Part shown: in pieces, positions 18,927 through 28,052 of the stretch
Numbering within the stretch: the stretch's first letter is position 1
Layout: every line of letters begins with the position of its first letter
Made by a program: the position numbers and the translations under genes
Notes under the pieces: model-generated
Told to the model about the DNA's origin: nothing
Database searches by the model: none
Seen by the model: only the letters and a program-made list of their open reading frames with translations
From: Pseudomonas oryzihabitans
GTDB lineage: Bacteria; Pseudomonadota; Gammaproteobacteria; Pseudomonadales; Pseudomonadaceae
DNA: 64,000 nt
Direction: 5' to 3'
NCBI RefSeq assembly: GCF_006384975.1
Contig: NZ_CP021645.1
Coordinates: 3,934,001-3,998,000, forward strand

Positions 18927-21900
18927 CTAGCGACCGATTCTGTTGCTGTATTGAATGCCCAGGGTGCTGCCGGCCTGGCCGCCGCTGCCCTGGGGCGCGG
19001 ACTGGTAGCCGGCGGTGAACGCCAGTTCGTCGTCGCCGAGCACTGCCATGCCCAGGCCGACATTCAAACCGTAGTTGAATTCGCGTTCGGTCCACTGCCA
19101 GCCGACCAGGGTGTCCACCAGCCAGGTGTACTGGGGATGGGTGCGGTTGAGCGAACCGGGAATGCCGCGCCGCCAGCTGCTGCCGACATAGAGCTGGCCA
19201 TAGCGATCCTGCAACAGTTGGGTCCCGCGCAACGCCTCCAGATCCGCGGCGGTGATCTCGCCGTTCTCGCCGCTGCCGACCAGGGGTTGCAGGTAACGGG
19301 TCACGCTGTCGGGCAGGGTGCTGCGTGCCTTGTTCTGCTGGTAGGTCACGCCGCTGCGCACCTGCCAGGTGGGGCCTTCGAAGAAGAGCAGGTGGCTCAG
19401 CTCCAGGTTGAAGGCGAAGCCGCTGCCCAGGGCATCGCCATCGCGACTCGAATAGCGGTTGTGCGACGCCCGCCAGCTCAACTGGTCCCGCGGGGTCAGG
19501 TTGTGACGGCCCGCCAGACTGACGCTGTCGCGGCGACCGAGGGCACGCAGATAGCCGCTCTCGTCCGGTTGCCGATGCCAGTCCAGCGCTGCCTCGATCT
19601 CGGTGTTGCTGTCCAGCCGCCAGGTCCGGGCGACGCCCAGGCCGATACGATGGCTGTCGCTGCGCTGGCTGGCATCCACGGTGGTCTCCAGGCCGCCGTC
19701 GGCCAGGTTCTTGAGCACCTTGAGCAGCATCTGGTGTTCGTTGCCCAGGGCATCGGATTGCAGACCGCTGCTCGTCACCCGGTCCTGCTTGAGCTGGACA
19801 TCGGCATAGACGTCGTCGGCGAGACGGCGAGCCGCGCGGACTTCCGTACCCTGCTCGACCAGGCCGCCATAGTCGCGTCTTTCCCAACCGGCCTGGACGC
19901 CGTTGGGCGTGCGCTCGGCCTGCTCGGTGGCCTGGCGCAGCAACTGTCGCTGGATGACCTCCGGTGGCTCATCGCCGGCTGCCGTCAGGGCCGCCGCCTG
20001 GGCGTCGCCGGCCTGGCCGAGGCGCTGCAGCACCTCGACGCGCTGCGCCGGGTCCAGGTCGCCCGCCGCCAGCACCTTCTCCAGCTCGCCGCGATTCTGC
20101 CGGCGCAGCACTTCCTGCAACTGCTCGTACTGGCGGACCTTCAGGCCGCGGCTCTTGGCCCAGGCCAGCCACTCGCCCTTGAGGCCGTCGTCATTGTTCT
20201 GGCTGAGGGCATCCAGCCACTGGTCGAACCAGAGTTGCAGCATGCTCGGCGAGCCATCCTGCCAGGCACGGGCCTGGGCCAGTGCCGCCTGGGGCCCGCG
20301 CAGGCTGGTCAGCAGCCGCAGGTAGGTGGCGTAACGCTCGGGGGTCGCCGGTAGCTCGTCACCGGCCAGATGCGGGGTTACCGCCTTACGCAGGCGCAGG
20401 GCCGCATCCTGGTGCCCGGCAGCGTCGAGGGCATCGGCGTAGGCCGCCTGCACCAGCCAGTCCTGGGGATGGGCAGCGAGATAACGGCGATACCAGACGA
20501 GACCTTCCTCGGCTTGACCCAGCAGCACCAGGCCACTGCCGAAGGGCAGCCAGAGTACGTCGCTGTCACGGGCGCGGCCTTGCCAGTCGCGCAACAGGGT
20601 AGCCAGCTCGACCTGGCGATTCTGGTCGATGAGCAGCCACAGCAGGCGTTCGCGGAATCTGTCGTCGTCCGGGAAGCGCTCCAGGGCCTGCCGATAGCCG
20701 GTTTCGGCCTGGCTGACGCGACCACGCTGGAAGTCGAGGCCCGCTCGCGCCAGCCACACCGCGGGGTTGTCGGCGGAAGCTGGCACGCGGGCGGCGCTGG
20801 CCAGCAGCCGCTCCAGGGCCACGCTGTCCTTGAGTTGCTCGGCCCATTGCAGCGCCTGGGTCAGACGATTCTGGTCCTTGCCTTTCTCCCAGCTTTTTTC
20901 CAGCAGGACGAGCGCCTTCTGCGGTGCGGTCCGCTGATAGAGCTCCAGCAGCCGTTCCTCGTCGGTTCTGGTCAGCCCCTTGCTGCTCGCCGCCAGGCGT
21001 TCGAGCGCCTGCTGGGCCTCGGTATCGCGCTCCAACTCCCAGGCCAGATCGGCGCGCAGCCGCCAATAGTCGTCGCCTTGCCGCTGTTTGGCAGGCATGC
21101 GTTCCAGCACTGCCCAGGCTTCCTCCGGCTTGAAGAGCTGCAGCAGGTTCTGGGCCCAGGTCAGGTATTCCTCGGTGCTCAAGGGGAAGCGCTGGCCGAA
21201 GACGGCCCACTGCGCGGCGGCGGCTTCGTCCTGTTCGGTACGGCTCAGCAACTGTTGCAGGCGTTCCCAGGCCAGGCGCTGCTTGGGCTGGCGCTTGATG
21301 TAGCCGCGCAGCCATTGCTCTTCCGCCACGGGGTCGCCGAGGGATTCATAGGCGAAGATCAGTGAATCCAGCTCGGTCTTGTCCAACTGGCGGGTCTGGG
21401 AGGCGCCGCCCAGCAGTTCCACCACCGCGTCGAAGCGGAAGGCGCGGGCGGCCAGCTTCCAGGCGTGATCACGCCGGGCGGGATCGTCTTGCCGGGCGAG
21501 CAGCCGCAGCCAGAGGTCGAGCGCCTCGTCCACATGGCCGTTCCATTCGCCCAGTTGCGCCAGCTGGGCCAGCAGCTCGTCATCCTCCGGTCGCAGGGCC
21601 AACAACTGCTGACCGTCTGTCCAGGCGCTCTGCGTATCGCCACTGGCCAGGGCCAGGCGGAAGGCGGCCTCCAGGGCGGCGGGATTGTCCGGCTCCCATT
21701 GCCGCCAGCGCTCGATGATCCGTTGTGCCAGATCCAGGCGTCCACTGCCCTGGGCTGCGGCGACGCCGGCCTTGAGCCAGGCCAGCCCCGCGGCATCGGG
21801 TTGCAATCGGGGCAGCTCCTGCTCCAGCAGCGCCGCGGCCTCTGCGCCCTGGCCGGCCGCCAGCCAGGCATCGAACGCCTGGTGCCGATAGCCCTGACGT

Positions 21901-22529
21901 TGCTCGGCGGTAGTGGCGAGGCTGGCCAAGCTCAGATAGAGCCGTGCCGCCTCCCGTTGCTGACCGCTGGCGAGACTCCAGCGTGCTGCCTGTTCCAGCC
22001 ATTGCCGCTGGCGCGGGGTATCGCGCTGCGCCAGCTCGAGGTAATAGCGTGCCGCTGTGCCCGGCGCGGCCAACTGCAGAGCGCGCTCGGCCAACCGTTG
22101 CAACCGGGGAATGCTCAGGGTCTGGATATCCAGGGTGCCCAGTCGCTGGGCCAGGCGGTCGCGATCAGCGTCGGTGAGGCCCTGCGGACGGGACTCCGCC
22201 TGCAGGATGTCCAGTTCCACGGCATAGAAGGGCGTCGACGCCAGTGGGCGCGGCAGCAGCTCGAGTTGATGCTGTGCTTCTTCGAGCCGGCCCAGGGCGA
22301 TCAACTGATCGATCAGCTTCATGCGCAGCTCGGTGTCTTCCGGCGTCGCCTTGAGCAACACCTGGGCATAGCTGATGGACACCTGGTCCGCCGGCTCCTC
22401 GCCCGGCATGAACACGTCCTTGCCATGAAAGGTCAGCACCAACACCAGGGCGGTGAGGAGCGTGACCCCCAGCAGTGTCCAGCCACTCAGCAGCCGGGTT
22501 TTCTTAACCGCAGACGATCTCACCGTCAC
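18927..22529 (-). CDS. pelB: Pel outer-membrane porin and TPR scaffold PelB
   Basis: A 1200-residue protein. A single membrane-spanning helix near residues 15-32 is followed by roughly 800 residues of tandem TPR-like helical repeats (for example AYADALDAAGHQDAALRLRKA), which in P. aeruginosa bind the modifying enzyme PelA. The last 300 residues show the alternating pattern of an outer-membrane beta barrel (VARTWRLDSNTEIEAALDWH, LELSHLLFFEGPTWQVR), ending LGIQYSNRIGR. The barrel exports Pel with PelC. The start at 22529 overlaps the end of pelA by 26 bases. Size is close to the P. aeruginosa protein. Confidence 0.95.
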   Translation of the reverse strand: MTVRSSAVKKTRLLSGWTLLGVTLLTALVLVLTFHGKDVFMPGEEPADQVSISYAQVLLKATPEDTELRMKLIDQLIALGRLEEAQHQLELLPRPLASTPFYAVELDILQAESRPQGLTDADRDRLAQRLGTLDIQTLSIPRLQRLAERALQLAAPGTAARYYLELAQRDTPRQRQWLEQAARWSLASGQQREAARLYLSLASLATTAEQRQGYRHQAFDAWLAAGQGAEAAALLEQELPRLQPDAAGLAWLKAGVAAAQGSGRLDLAQRIIERWRQWEPDNPAALEAAFRLALASGDTQSAWTDGQQLLALRPEDDELLAQLAQLGEWNGHVDEALDLWLRLLARQDDPARRDHAWKLAARAFRFDAVVELLGGASQTRQLDKTELDSLIFAYESLGDPVAEEQWLRGYIKRQPKQRLAWERLQQLLSRTEQDEAAAAQWAVFGQRFPLSTEEYLTWAQNLLQLFKPEEAWAVLERMPAKQRQGDDYWRLRADLAWELERDTEAQQALERLAASSKGLTRTDEERLLELYQRTAPQKALVLLEKSWEKGKDQNRLTQALQWAEQLKDSVALERLLASAARVPASADNPAVWLARAGLDFQRGRVSQAETGYRQALERFPDDDRFRERLLWLLIDQNRQVELATLLRDWQGRARDSDVLWLPFGSGLVLLGQAEEGLVWYRRYLAAHPQDWLVQAAYADALDAAGHQDAALRLRKAVTPHLAGDELPATPERYATYLRLLTSLRGPQAALAQARAWQDGSPSMLQLWFDQWLDALSQNNDDGLKGEWLAWAKSRGLKVRQYEQLQEVLRRQNRGELEKVLAAGDLDPAQRVEVLQRLGQAGDAQAAALTAAGDEPPEVIQRQLLRQATEQAERTPNGVQAGWERRDYGGLVEQGTEVRAARRLADDVYADVQLKQDRVTSSGLQSDALGNEHQMLLKVLKNLADGGLETTVDASQRSDSHRIGLGVARTWRLDSNTEIEAALDWHRQPDESGYLRALGRRDSVSLAGRHNLTPRDQLSWRASHNRYSSRDGDALGSGFAFNLELSHLLFFEGPTWQVRSGVTYQQNKARSTLPDSVTRYLQPLVGSGENGEITAADLEALRGTQLLQDRYGQLYVGSSWRRGIPGSLNRTHPQYTWLVDTLVGWQWTEREFNYGLNVGLGMAVLGDDELAFTAGYQSAPQGSGGQAGSTLGIQYSNRIGR

Positions 22530-25314
22530 TCACTCGTGTTAGCGGAAGTTTGAACGTCCAGAGTCCAGCCTGTCCCGGCTGACCCTTGTAGCGGTCACGA
22601 CCGACCCGGACCTCGCAGGCCGCGGCCGCCCGCACGGTCATCTCCAGCGGGAACTGACCGGCGAAGGCGAAGCGGATCCGCGTCGGCGAGAGGTATTCCC
22701 AGCGTTGCAGCGGGATGTTGGCCTCTTCGAGGGCCGGCGAGTTGTCGCGGCTGTCGCGCAGGACCAGCAGTGCCTGATCGTCGGACAGATGCACATAGCG
22801 GCCCTGCGGCAGGTCGCGGACACCGGCGACGCCCTGGGAACGCTGCAGGTCTGGCCAGCCCAGGCGCGGGTCCAGTCGTAGGGTCCGCAGGCCGTCGAGC
22901 GCCTTGATCGACCAACTGCCGTCGTCATGCCGGGCGAGACTGGCGGTGTAGAAACCATGCAGCCGCTTGATGTAGTCGCTCATCCACAACGACAGCGGTC
23001 GCTCGGCGGCCATGCTGCGGTAGATCTCGTCCATCACCTTCAGCGAGGCCTGCTTGGTGGCGGAATAGAAGTGATAGTAGAGATTCAGGCCGCGCAGCCG
23101 CCGGGGATTTTCGGTGCGGTCGAAGGTGTAGAGCAGGTCGCGGAAACCGTAATAAGGGCCGCGCCAGAGATTGGTGTAGACGTTCTCGTTGATGATGGGC
23201 GCATAGAACTGCAGCCCACCGGGCGTGGGGCGGATGAAGGGATAGAGACCGCTCACCGAAGGCTGCGAGCGGGTGATGTGCGAGTTGCCGCCGTTCACGT
23301 TCAGCAGATTGTTGTCGTAGGCGAGCTTGAGCGTGGCGGCGTCCGGCTGGGCATCACCGGACCAGAAGATCAGCTTCACCGGCTTCTGCGGAGTGGTCAG
23401 GCGTTCGTTGATGTAACGCGTCGAACCCACGACCTCCCGGGTGTAGTCCACCTTGTCGTAGCCGGGGATCTGCATCATGTAGCCGTATTGGGCTTCGAAG
23501 TTCTCGCTCTGCTCGGAGACCGCCGGCTGCCAGAAGAAAGGATGGCTGAAGGTATGGGTCGCCACTTCCACCTTGGGATCGGCGAACAGCCGGCGGGCGA
23601 TGGGTTCGAGCTGCGCGGTCAATTCTGGATAGCGGCCCTTGGGCCCGACCTCGCCTTCGATGATCGAGACCGAGGTCAGGAAGGGGTTGGGCTGGATGAA
23701 GTGCTCCAGCACCATCTGGCCGGCGTAGGGCGCGCCGGGCACCTCGGCCTTGGATACGAAGGCGTCGCCATCGATATGCACCGTGGCGATCCGCCGCCCG
23801 TTTTCGGTGGTGGGATCGGGCACGGGCAGGGGCGGCAGGCGCAGGGTCTTGGCGGTGAAGGCGAAGGGGTCGATGATCCAGCGATTGGCTTCGGGACCCT
23901 CTTCCATCAGGTGCGGACTGAAGGCAAAACCACCCCAGCTGGCTACGCCGACCGGCACGTAGCTCTCGCCTTGGCTGGAGAGGGACACCACCGGCGTCGG
24001 GCCGTCCGGGAGGACCTGCACGGCTGGCAGGCCGCGCGTGCGCAGCTTGGCCGGTGCCTCGAAGTTGCCGGTCAGGCTCGGGTCGAGCACCTTTAAGGTC
24101 AGCTTCTCCGGCAGCGGCTTGCGGCTGATGCTGAGGCCCAGCCGCTTGAGCAGGGCCTGGTTATCCAGCGGCAGGCCACCGAGGATCAACAGGGGTGTGT
24201 TCTCGTCCAGGCGCTGGTCGAGCCAGTCGCTGAAGCTGCGCGCGTTGGGCGGCGGTCCGCTGGTCATCCAGACCACTACACCGGCGTAGAGCGCACTGGG
24301 CCAGGCCTCGGGCAAGGGCTTGGAAGCATCGAAATAGTCCAGGCGATAACCCTGGTACTCCAGCACGCTACCCAGGAACCGATGCACCGCCGACTGCCGC
24401 AGGGCGCCTTCGCGACCGTCGTACAGCAGGGCCAGTCGCCGCGGCTGCAACGCCACTGAACTGATACCGAGGGTGTTGAGATCAGGAGTGGTGACGTAGG
24501 GGACGTAGCCTTCTTCGCGCAGCCGCTTGACCAGCCGCTGGGCTTCGTCGCGTCGCTCCGGCGGCAGGTACTCGATGGCGATCACCGGAATACCGGTGCT
24601 GCGGGCGGCCTCGATGCGGGGTTTGAGCCACTCGCGATCCTGTTCACTGACGGGGCGGTAGCTTTTCTTGCCGGCATCCCAGCCGGCATAGATGGACTCC
24701 ACCGCCATGGCCGCCGCGACCCCAGGCAACTCCGGTTGCACTTCGAAGCCGCGGTTGAAGAACAGCTTGAGCGCCGGCTGGCTGCTATGCAGCTCGGCGA
24801 GCAGGCTCTTCAGCGCCAGGCGCTGGGTTTCGCGCTGGTTCTCCGCGACCAGTTGAAAGCTGTCCAGGGTGTCCAGGAACAAGCCGGTGTAGCCGGCCTT
24901 GGCCAGCTCCGCGGCGCGTTCGAGCAGGTGTCGCCGCCAGATTGGCGAGGCCAGGTCCATGACCTGACTGCCCCAGGCCTTGTTGGCGACCGGACTGGCC
25001 GCAGCGCTGAGGCCAGCCTGCTTCAGCGCCGCGGCATCGCCGGCGAACTCGCCGATGGAGAGATAGGCGAAGGGCTCGGCCCCGGCCTGGCGCAGGCTGC
25101 GGACATCGGCGGCATTGGCATGGCCCGGCTCGAGAACCACCCAGTCGAACTGGGCGAGTTCGGCGATCGGCGGTTTTTCCGCATACCAGAAGGCCACGCT
25201 GGCGGGTGCGGCCAACGCCGTACCCATGAAGGAAAGATAGCCAAACAACCAGACGGTGAGCTTGCGCCACCAGCCTGAGGTGGAGATTGCTTTCGTTGCC
25301 TTACCTGACGCCAC
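22504..25314 (-). CDS. pelA: Pel hydrolase/deacetylase PelA
   Basis: A 936-residue periplasmic bifunctional enzyme. After an N-terminal signal segment (WLFGYLSFMGTALAA), the hydrolase domain (about 37-290) has acidic residues at D148 (GLFLDTLDS) and E206 (AVESIYAGWD), offset by 12 from the D160/E218 pair of P. aeruginosa PelA. A Rossmann-like domain follows. The deacetylase domain carries HIDGDAF (D515, D517) and ATHTFSHPF (H587, H591), offset by 13 from the known D528/D530/H600/H604 set. Both activities therefore look intact. The initiator is GTG at 25314 with AAGGA upstream. First gene of the operon; the 276 bases before it must hold the pel promoter. Confidence 0.95.
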   Translation of the reverse strand: MASGKATKAISTSGWWRKLTVWLFGYLSFMGTALAAPASVAFWYAEKPPIAELAQFDWVVLEPGHANAADVRSLRQAGAEPFAYLSIGEFAGDAAALKQAGLSAAASPVANKAWGSQVMDLASPIWRRHLLERAAELAKAGYTGLFLDTLDSFQLVAENQRETQRLALKSLLAELHSSQPALKLFFNRGFEVQPELPGVAAAMAVESIYAGWDAGKKSYRPVSEQDREWLKPRIEAARSTGIPVIAIEYLPPERRDEAQRLVKRLREEGYVPYVTTPDLNTLGISSVALQPRRLALLYDGREGALRQSAVHRFLGSVLEYQGYRLDYFDASKPLPEAWPSALYAGVVVWMTSGPPPNARSFSDWLDQRLDENTPLLILGGLPLDNQALLKRLGLSISRKPLPEKLTLKVLDPSLTGNFEAPAKLRTRGLPAVQVLPDGPTPVVSLSSQGESYVPVGVASWGGFAFSPHLMEEGPEANRWIIDPFAFTAKTLRLPPLPVPDPTTENGRRIATVHIDGDAFVSKAEVPGAPYAGQMVLEHFIQPNPFLTSVSIIEGEVGPKGRYPELTAQLEPIARRLFADPKVEVATHTFSHPFFWQPAVSEQSENFEAQYGYMMQIPGYDKVDYTREVVGSTRYINERLTTPQKPVKLIFWSGDAQPDAATLKLAYDNNLLNVNGGNSHITRSQPSVSGLYPFIRPTPGGLQFYAPIINENVYTNLWRGPYYGFRDLLYTFDRTENPRRLRGLNLYYHFYSATKQASLKVMDEIYRSMAAERPLSLWMSDYIKRLHGFYTASLARHDDGSWSIKALDGLRTLRLDPRLGWPDLQRSQGVAGVRDLPQGRYVHLSDDQALLVLRDSRDNSPALEEANIPLQRWEYLSPTRIRFAFAGQFPLEMTVRAAAACEVRVGRDRYKGQPGQAGLWTFKLPLTRVSDGEIVCG

Positions 25315-25590
25315 ACCCAGTCCTTACGCGTGCCCGACTATCCCTATCAGGGTAGCTACATTACGCAAAAACGTGATGAAAAACCGTCGTTTCCAAGCCG
25401 AGCGGCAGTAATAAAAGGCGCGACAGGTATGCAGGCAAACAGCGCTTCGCTCGGAAAGTTCTCTAGGTCGCGGATTTCGGGCGTTTCGAAGGATGTGGTG
25501 ATTCGGAGGGAATTTCGGCGGGGGCGATAAAAGGTCAGAGTAATTGCCGCCATGCGCGGTCGTCACCGGCATGACGGCAAGGCAGTGCCG
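25315..25590 (-). promoter_or_regulatory. pel operon upstream region
   Basis: This 276-base gap lies between pelA and the end of wza and is clearly less GC-rich than its neighbours. It must contain the pel promoter, since the upstream gene is on the same strand and belongs to the exopolysaccharide operon. I do not see a convincing -35/-10 pair, and no clear FleQ-type palindrome. A short CGGCA/TGCCG hairpin (about 25568-25593) near the wza stop has no T tract, so read-through from wza into pel cannot be excluded. Confidence 0.45.
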
Positions 25591-26703
25591 TTACTTGAAG
25601 CTACTGTTCAGGTTGGCGCTGGTGGAGAGGATATTGGTCGAGCCCAGCAACTGGCTGACGAAGCGGTTCCAGCGGGTGATACCGGCCGGGCCGACGAAGA
25701 CCACGTCCTGCGGCTGCAGATGGAAGTTCTGCGCCAGCACATAGGCGGTGGGGTTCTTGGCGGCCAGGTGGAATACCTGGGCGGTGGCACCCGGTGCCTT
25801 CAGGTCTTCCGGACCGCGGATGACGTAGACGGCATCGGCGTTGGCGGTCTCCTGCTGGATGCCGCCGGCTTGGCTCAGGGCTTCCATCAGGTTCAGGTTG
25901 GTGATCTTGTAGCTGACCGCAGCCGGAGCGCGGACTTCACCAACCACGTAGACCTTGCGCGCGTCGTTGTAGGGCAGGTGGATGCTGTCGCCGTCCTTCA
26001 GGTAGATGCCGTACAGCTTGGAATCCTTGCGGTTCAGGCTGTCGGTATCCAGGCGGTATTCCTTGCCGTCGCGCACCAGGGTCACGCCGGTCAGGTCGGC
26101 ACCGCCGGTGTTGGCCACGCCGACCTGGCCCAGGGCTTCCACCAGGGTGATGGGCTTGGTGGTCAGCGGGATGGCGTCGCCTTTGTTCACGGCGCCGGAA
26201 ATGGTGACCTTCTGGCTACCGAACTTGAGCACGCTCACGTCGACCTGGGGATTGTCGATGAAGGTGGCCAGGCGGCGGGAGATGTCGGAGCGGATCTCTT
26301 CGAGGGTCTTGCCGGCGGCCTTGACGGTGCCTACGTAGGGGTAGAACAGGGTGCCGTCCGGACGCACCAGGCGACCGTTGGCTTCCAGTTGCTGCTGGGC
26401 GCCGGACGGGGCGGTCAGCTCGGGGTGATCCCAGACGGTGATGTAGAGCAGGTCGCTCGCACCGACGCGGTAAGCCTGCGGCTTGTAGTCCAGCAGGGGC
26501 TTGAGGTCGGGCGCCTTGGACAGGGCGGCAGAATCCTGGCTCATCAGCAGCGAGCTGGTGATGGGGATCAGCTGGACCTTGGTGCCCTGGATGCTCGGAT
26601 CGTTCTTGAGGTCGTCCTGGTCCAGGTATTGACCCGGGGAATAGGCACAACCCTGCAGGACGATGCCAGACAGCAAAGCCAGAGCGGTAAATTTGGTTTT
26701 CAT
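25591..26703 (-). CDS. Wza-type outer-membrane polysaccharide export lipoprotein
   Basis: A 370-residue lipoprotein. The signal MKTKFTALALLSGIVLQGC has lipobox LQGC. The poly-export domain begins at about residue 85 (YRVGASDLLYITVWDHPELTAPSG), followed by two SLBB-type segments (QKVTISGAVNKGDAIPLTTKPI and KVYVVGEVRAPAAVSYK). The product would form the outer-membrane exit pore of a Wzx/Wzy system, working with Wzc. AGGA precedes the ATG. A 25-codon ORF ends one base before the start and may couple translation. It is the last gene of operon 1 and the only export pore gene for both EPS operons. Confidence 0.93.
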   Translation of the reverse strand: MKTKFTALALLSGIVLQGCAYSPGQYLDQDDLKNDPSIQGTKVQLIPITSSLLMSQDSAALSKAPDLKPLLDYKPQAYRVGASDLLYITVWDHPELTAPSGAQQQLEANGRLVRPDGTLFYPYVGTVKAAGKTLEEIRSDISRRLATFIDNPQVDVSVLKFGSQKVTISGAVNKGDAIPLTTKPITLVEALGQVGVANTGGADLTGVTLVRDGKEYRLDTDSLNRKDSKLYGIYLKDGDSIHLPYNDARKVYVVGEVRAPAAVSYKITNLNLMEALSQAGGIQQETANADAVYVIRGPEDLKAPGATAQVFHLAAKNPTAYVLAQNFHLQPQDVVFVGPAGITRWNRFVSQLLGSTNILSTSANLNSSFK

Positions 26704-26704
26704 G

Positions 26705-26782
26705 TCATTCGTCCTTGATTGCTGATTGAGTGAGAGCAAGAGGGGTAAAACGCAAGGCAGATGCGACGAGCCGGTTGTTCAT
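26705..26782 (-). CDS. candidate 25-residue leader peptide coupled to wza
   Basis: An ATG at 26782 is preceded by AAGGAA six bases upstream and opens a 25-codon frame (MNNRLVASALRFTPLALTQSAIKDE). Its TGA stop lies one base before the wza ATG. It resembles a short basic-hydrophobic leader. The close junction and good ribosome binding site suggest a translated leader coupling or regulating wza translation. It is too short for statistics on coding bias. Confidence 0.4.
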   Translation of the reverse strand: MNNRLVASALRFTPLALTQSAIKDE

Positions 26783-26989
26783 GGTGTTCCTTCGCAAGAC
26801 GTGGCGGCCCTTGGCAGCGGACCGGGTTCCATGCGGCGAGCATGTCTTGTGTACGGGTGAACTCGGAGACTCCCTCGGGAAGTTGTACGAGCACTGGAGT
26901 CTGCTGGTCTGAGACTGGCCCTTAGCCATCGAGTTCAGGACGTCCACGCCGCAAAAAGGTGATGCCGTTCGAAATCTGTCGTAATTCCA
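26783..26989 (-). other. gap between the GH5 gene and the wza leader
   Basis: About 207 bases without a convincing gene. A GACTCC/GGAGTC pairing is possible in the transcript. An 80-codon frame running through to the leader peptide stop has no ribosome binding site at its start and a non-coding composition. Confidence 0.4.
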
Positions 26990-28033
26990 CTAACGAGGCC
27001 CGATGACTTCGCAGTCATCTTTCTTCAGGTGTTTTTCCAACAGCGCAACCTGGGGCTTTTCCATCCCCCCCTTGGGTTCGATGGACAAGGGATAATCACC
27101 CCAGCCCGGGCCTGCCGCCCAATAGGCGCTCGGCACGCACTGCTCGCCCAGGTAGCTGAGCAGATTGTCCATGGCTTCCAGCCACTGTGGCTGTGCAGGT
27201 ATCCCATATTCGCCAATGAAACCGCGCAAATTGTGCTTTTTCAGCCACTCGATAAAGGGCTTGGTGCGTTCCACCCCGATCATGGGATGGACACCCTTCA
27301 TGCCGGTGGCGTAGTTGCCGCTGGAGTCCGCGTCGAAGTAGATGTGGGCCTCGTAGATCAGGTTGTTCGCCGGATCCTTGATCAGCAGGTCGCCGTTCAC
27401 CTGGGGCCAGCGCTGGGCACTGGCCCAGCTGTCGCCTTCGATGAGGATCGGGGTCTTCATGTCGACGGTGCGGATGCTGTCCACCGCCGTCTGCGCGGCC
27501 TTGGGCCAGAGGCCCTGGGTGTCATGGGGCTCGTTCATGACGTCGTAGCCGTACAGCGCCGGATGGTCCTTGAACGTCGTCGCCAGGCGCTTCCAGGCGT
27601 CGGCGTAGCTGGTATAGGGCACCTGGTAGGAGCCGATCAGTTGGCCGCGATAGCGCGCATAGTTGTGCATGTCGAGGATTACGCGCATCCCGTACTGGTC
27701 GGCGAAGTCGAGGGTGCGCTTGAGCAGGGCGACCTGTGCCTGGTCCAGTTCCCCGCCGAGTTGCGGTTGCACGCGCTCCCAAAGAAAGGGGAAGCGAATG
27801 AAGCGAATGCCCTTGGCGCTGTAGCGGCGGAAATAATCCTCGGTGGGATAGAAGTAGTTGGTGCCTTCCACACCCGGCAACACCTGGCCGGCGAAACCGG
27901 CAGCGGACATGTTGATGCCGATGAGGTCCACCTTGGCGGCCGCCGGCGCTGCCTGGACATTTCCATAAAGCGCCGCGGAAAGTAATGCGGTAGCCAGCAG
28001 GCTACGACCGATACGACGTTTCACTCGGGACAC
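26990..28033 (-). CDS. GH5 family secreted glycoside hydrolase
   Basis: A 347-residue protein with an N-terminal signal peptide (RIGRSLLATALLSAALYGNVQA) and a cellulase-type TIM barrel. The general acid/base is E168 in YDVMNEPHD and the nucleophile E275 in GFIGEYGIP; ILDMHNYARY and IYEAHIYFD also match GH5. I start at the GTG at 28033, with AGAGG eight bases upstream, rather than the GTG at 28042, where the motif is directly adjacent. Sited between Wzx and Wza genes, it probably trims or releases the polymer in the periplasm, as PslG or BcsZ do in other systems. Which glycan it cuts is unknown. Confidence 0.9.
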   Translation of the reverse strand: MSRVKRRIGRSLLATALLSAALYGNVQAAPAAAKVDLIGINMSAAGFAGQVLPGVEGTNYFYPTEDYFRRYSAKGIRFIRFPFLWERVQPQLGGELDQAQVALLKRTLDFADQYGMRVILDMHNYARYRGQLIGSYQVPYTSYADAWKRLATTFKDHPALYGYDVMNEPHDTQGLWPKAAQTAVDSIRTVDMKTPILIEGDSWASAQRWPQVNGDLLIKDPANNLIYEAHIYFDADSSGNYATGMKGVHPMIGVERTKPFIEWLKKHNLRGFIGEYGIPAQPQWLEAMDNLLSYLGEQCVPSAYWAAGPGWGDYPLSIEPKGGMEKPQVALLEKHLKKDDCEVIGPR

Positions 28034-28052
28034 GGGCGGCACCTCTATCTGT

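Noticed and set aside
25315..25590. FleQ-type binding site or sigma70 promoter for pelA
   Set aside because: Looked for on the minus strand; candidates such as TTGCGT have no good -10 partner and no clear FleQ palindrome was seen, so no site was called.
26705..26947. 80-codon frame containing the wza leader peptide
   Set aside because: The extra N-terminal 55 codons lack a ribosome binding site and look non-coding; only the last 25 codons, which have their own site, were kept.
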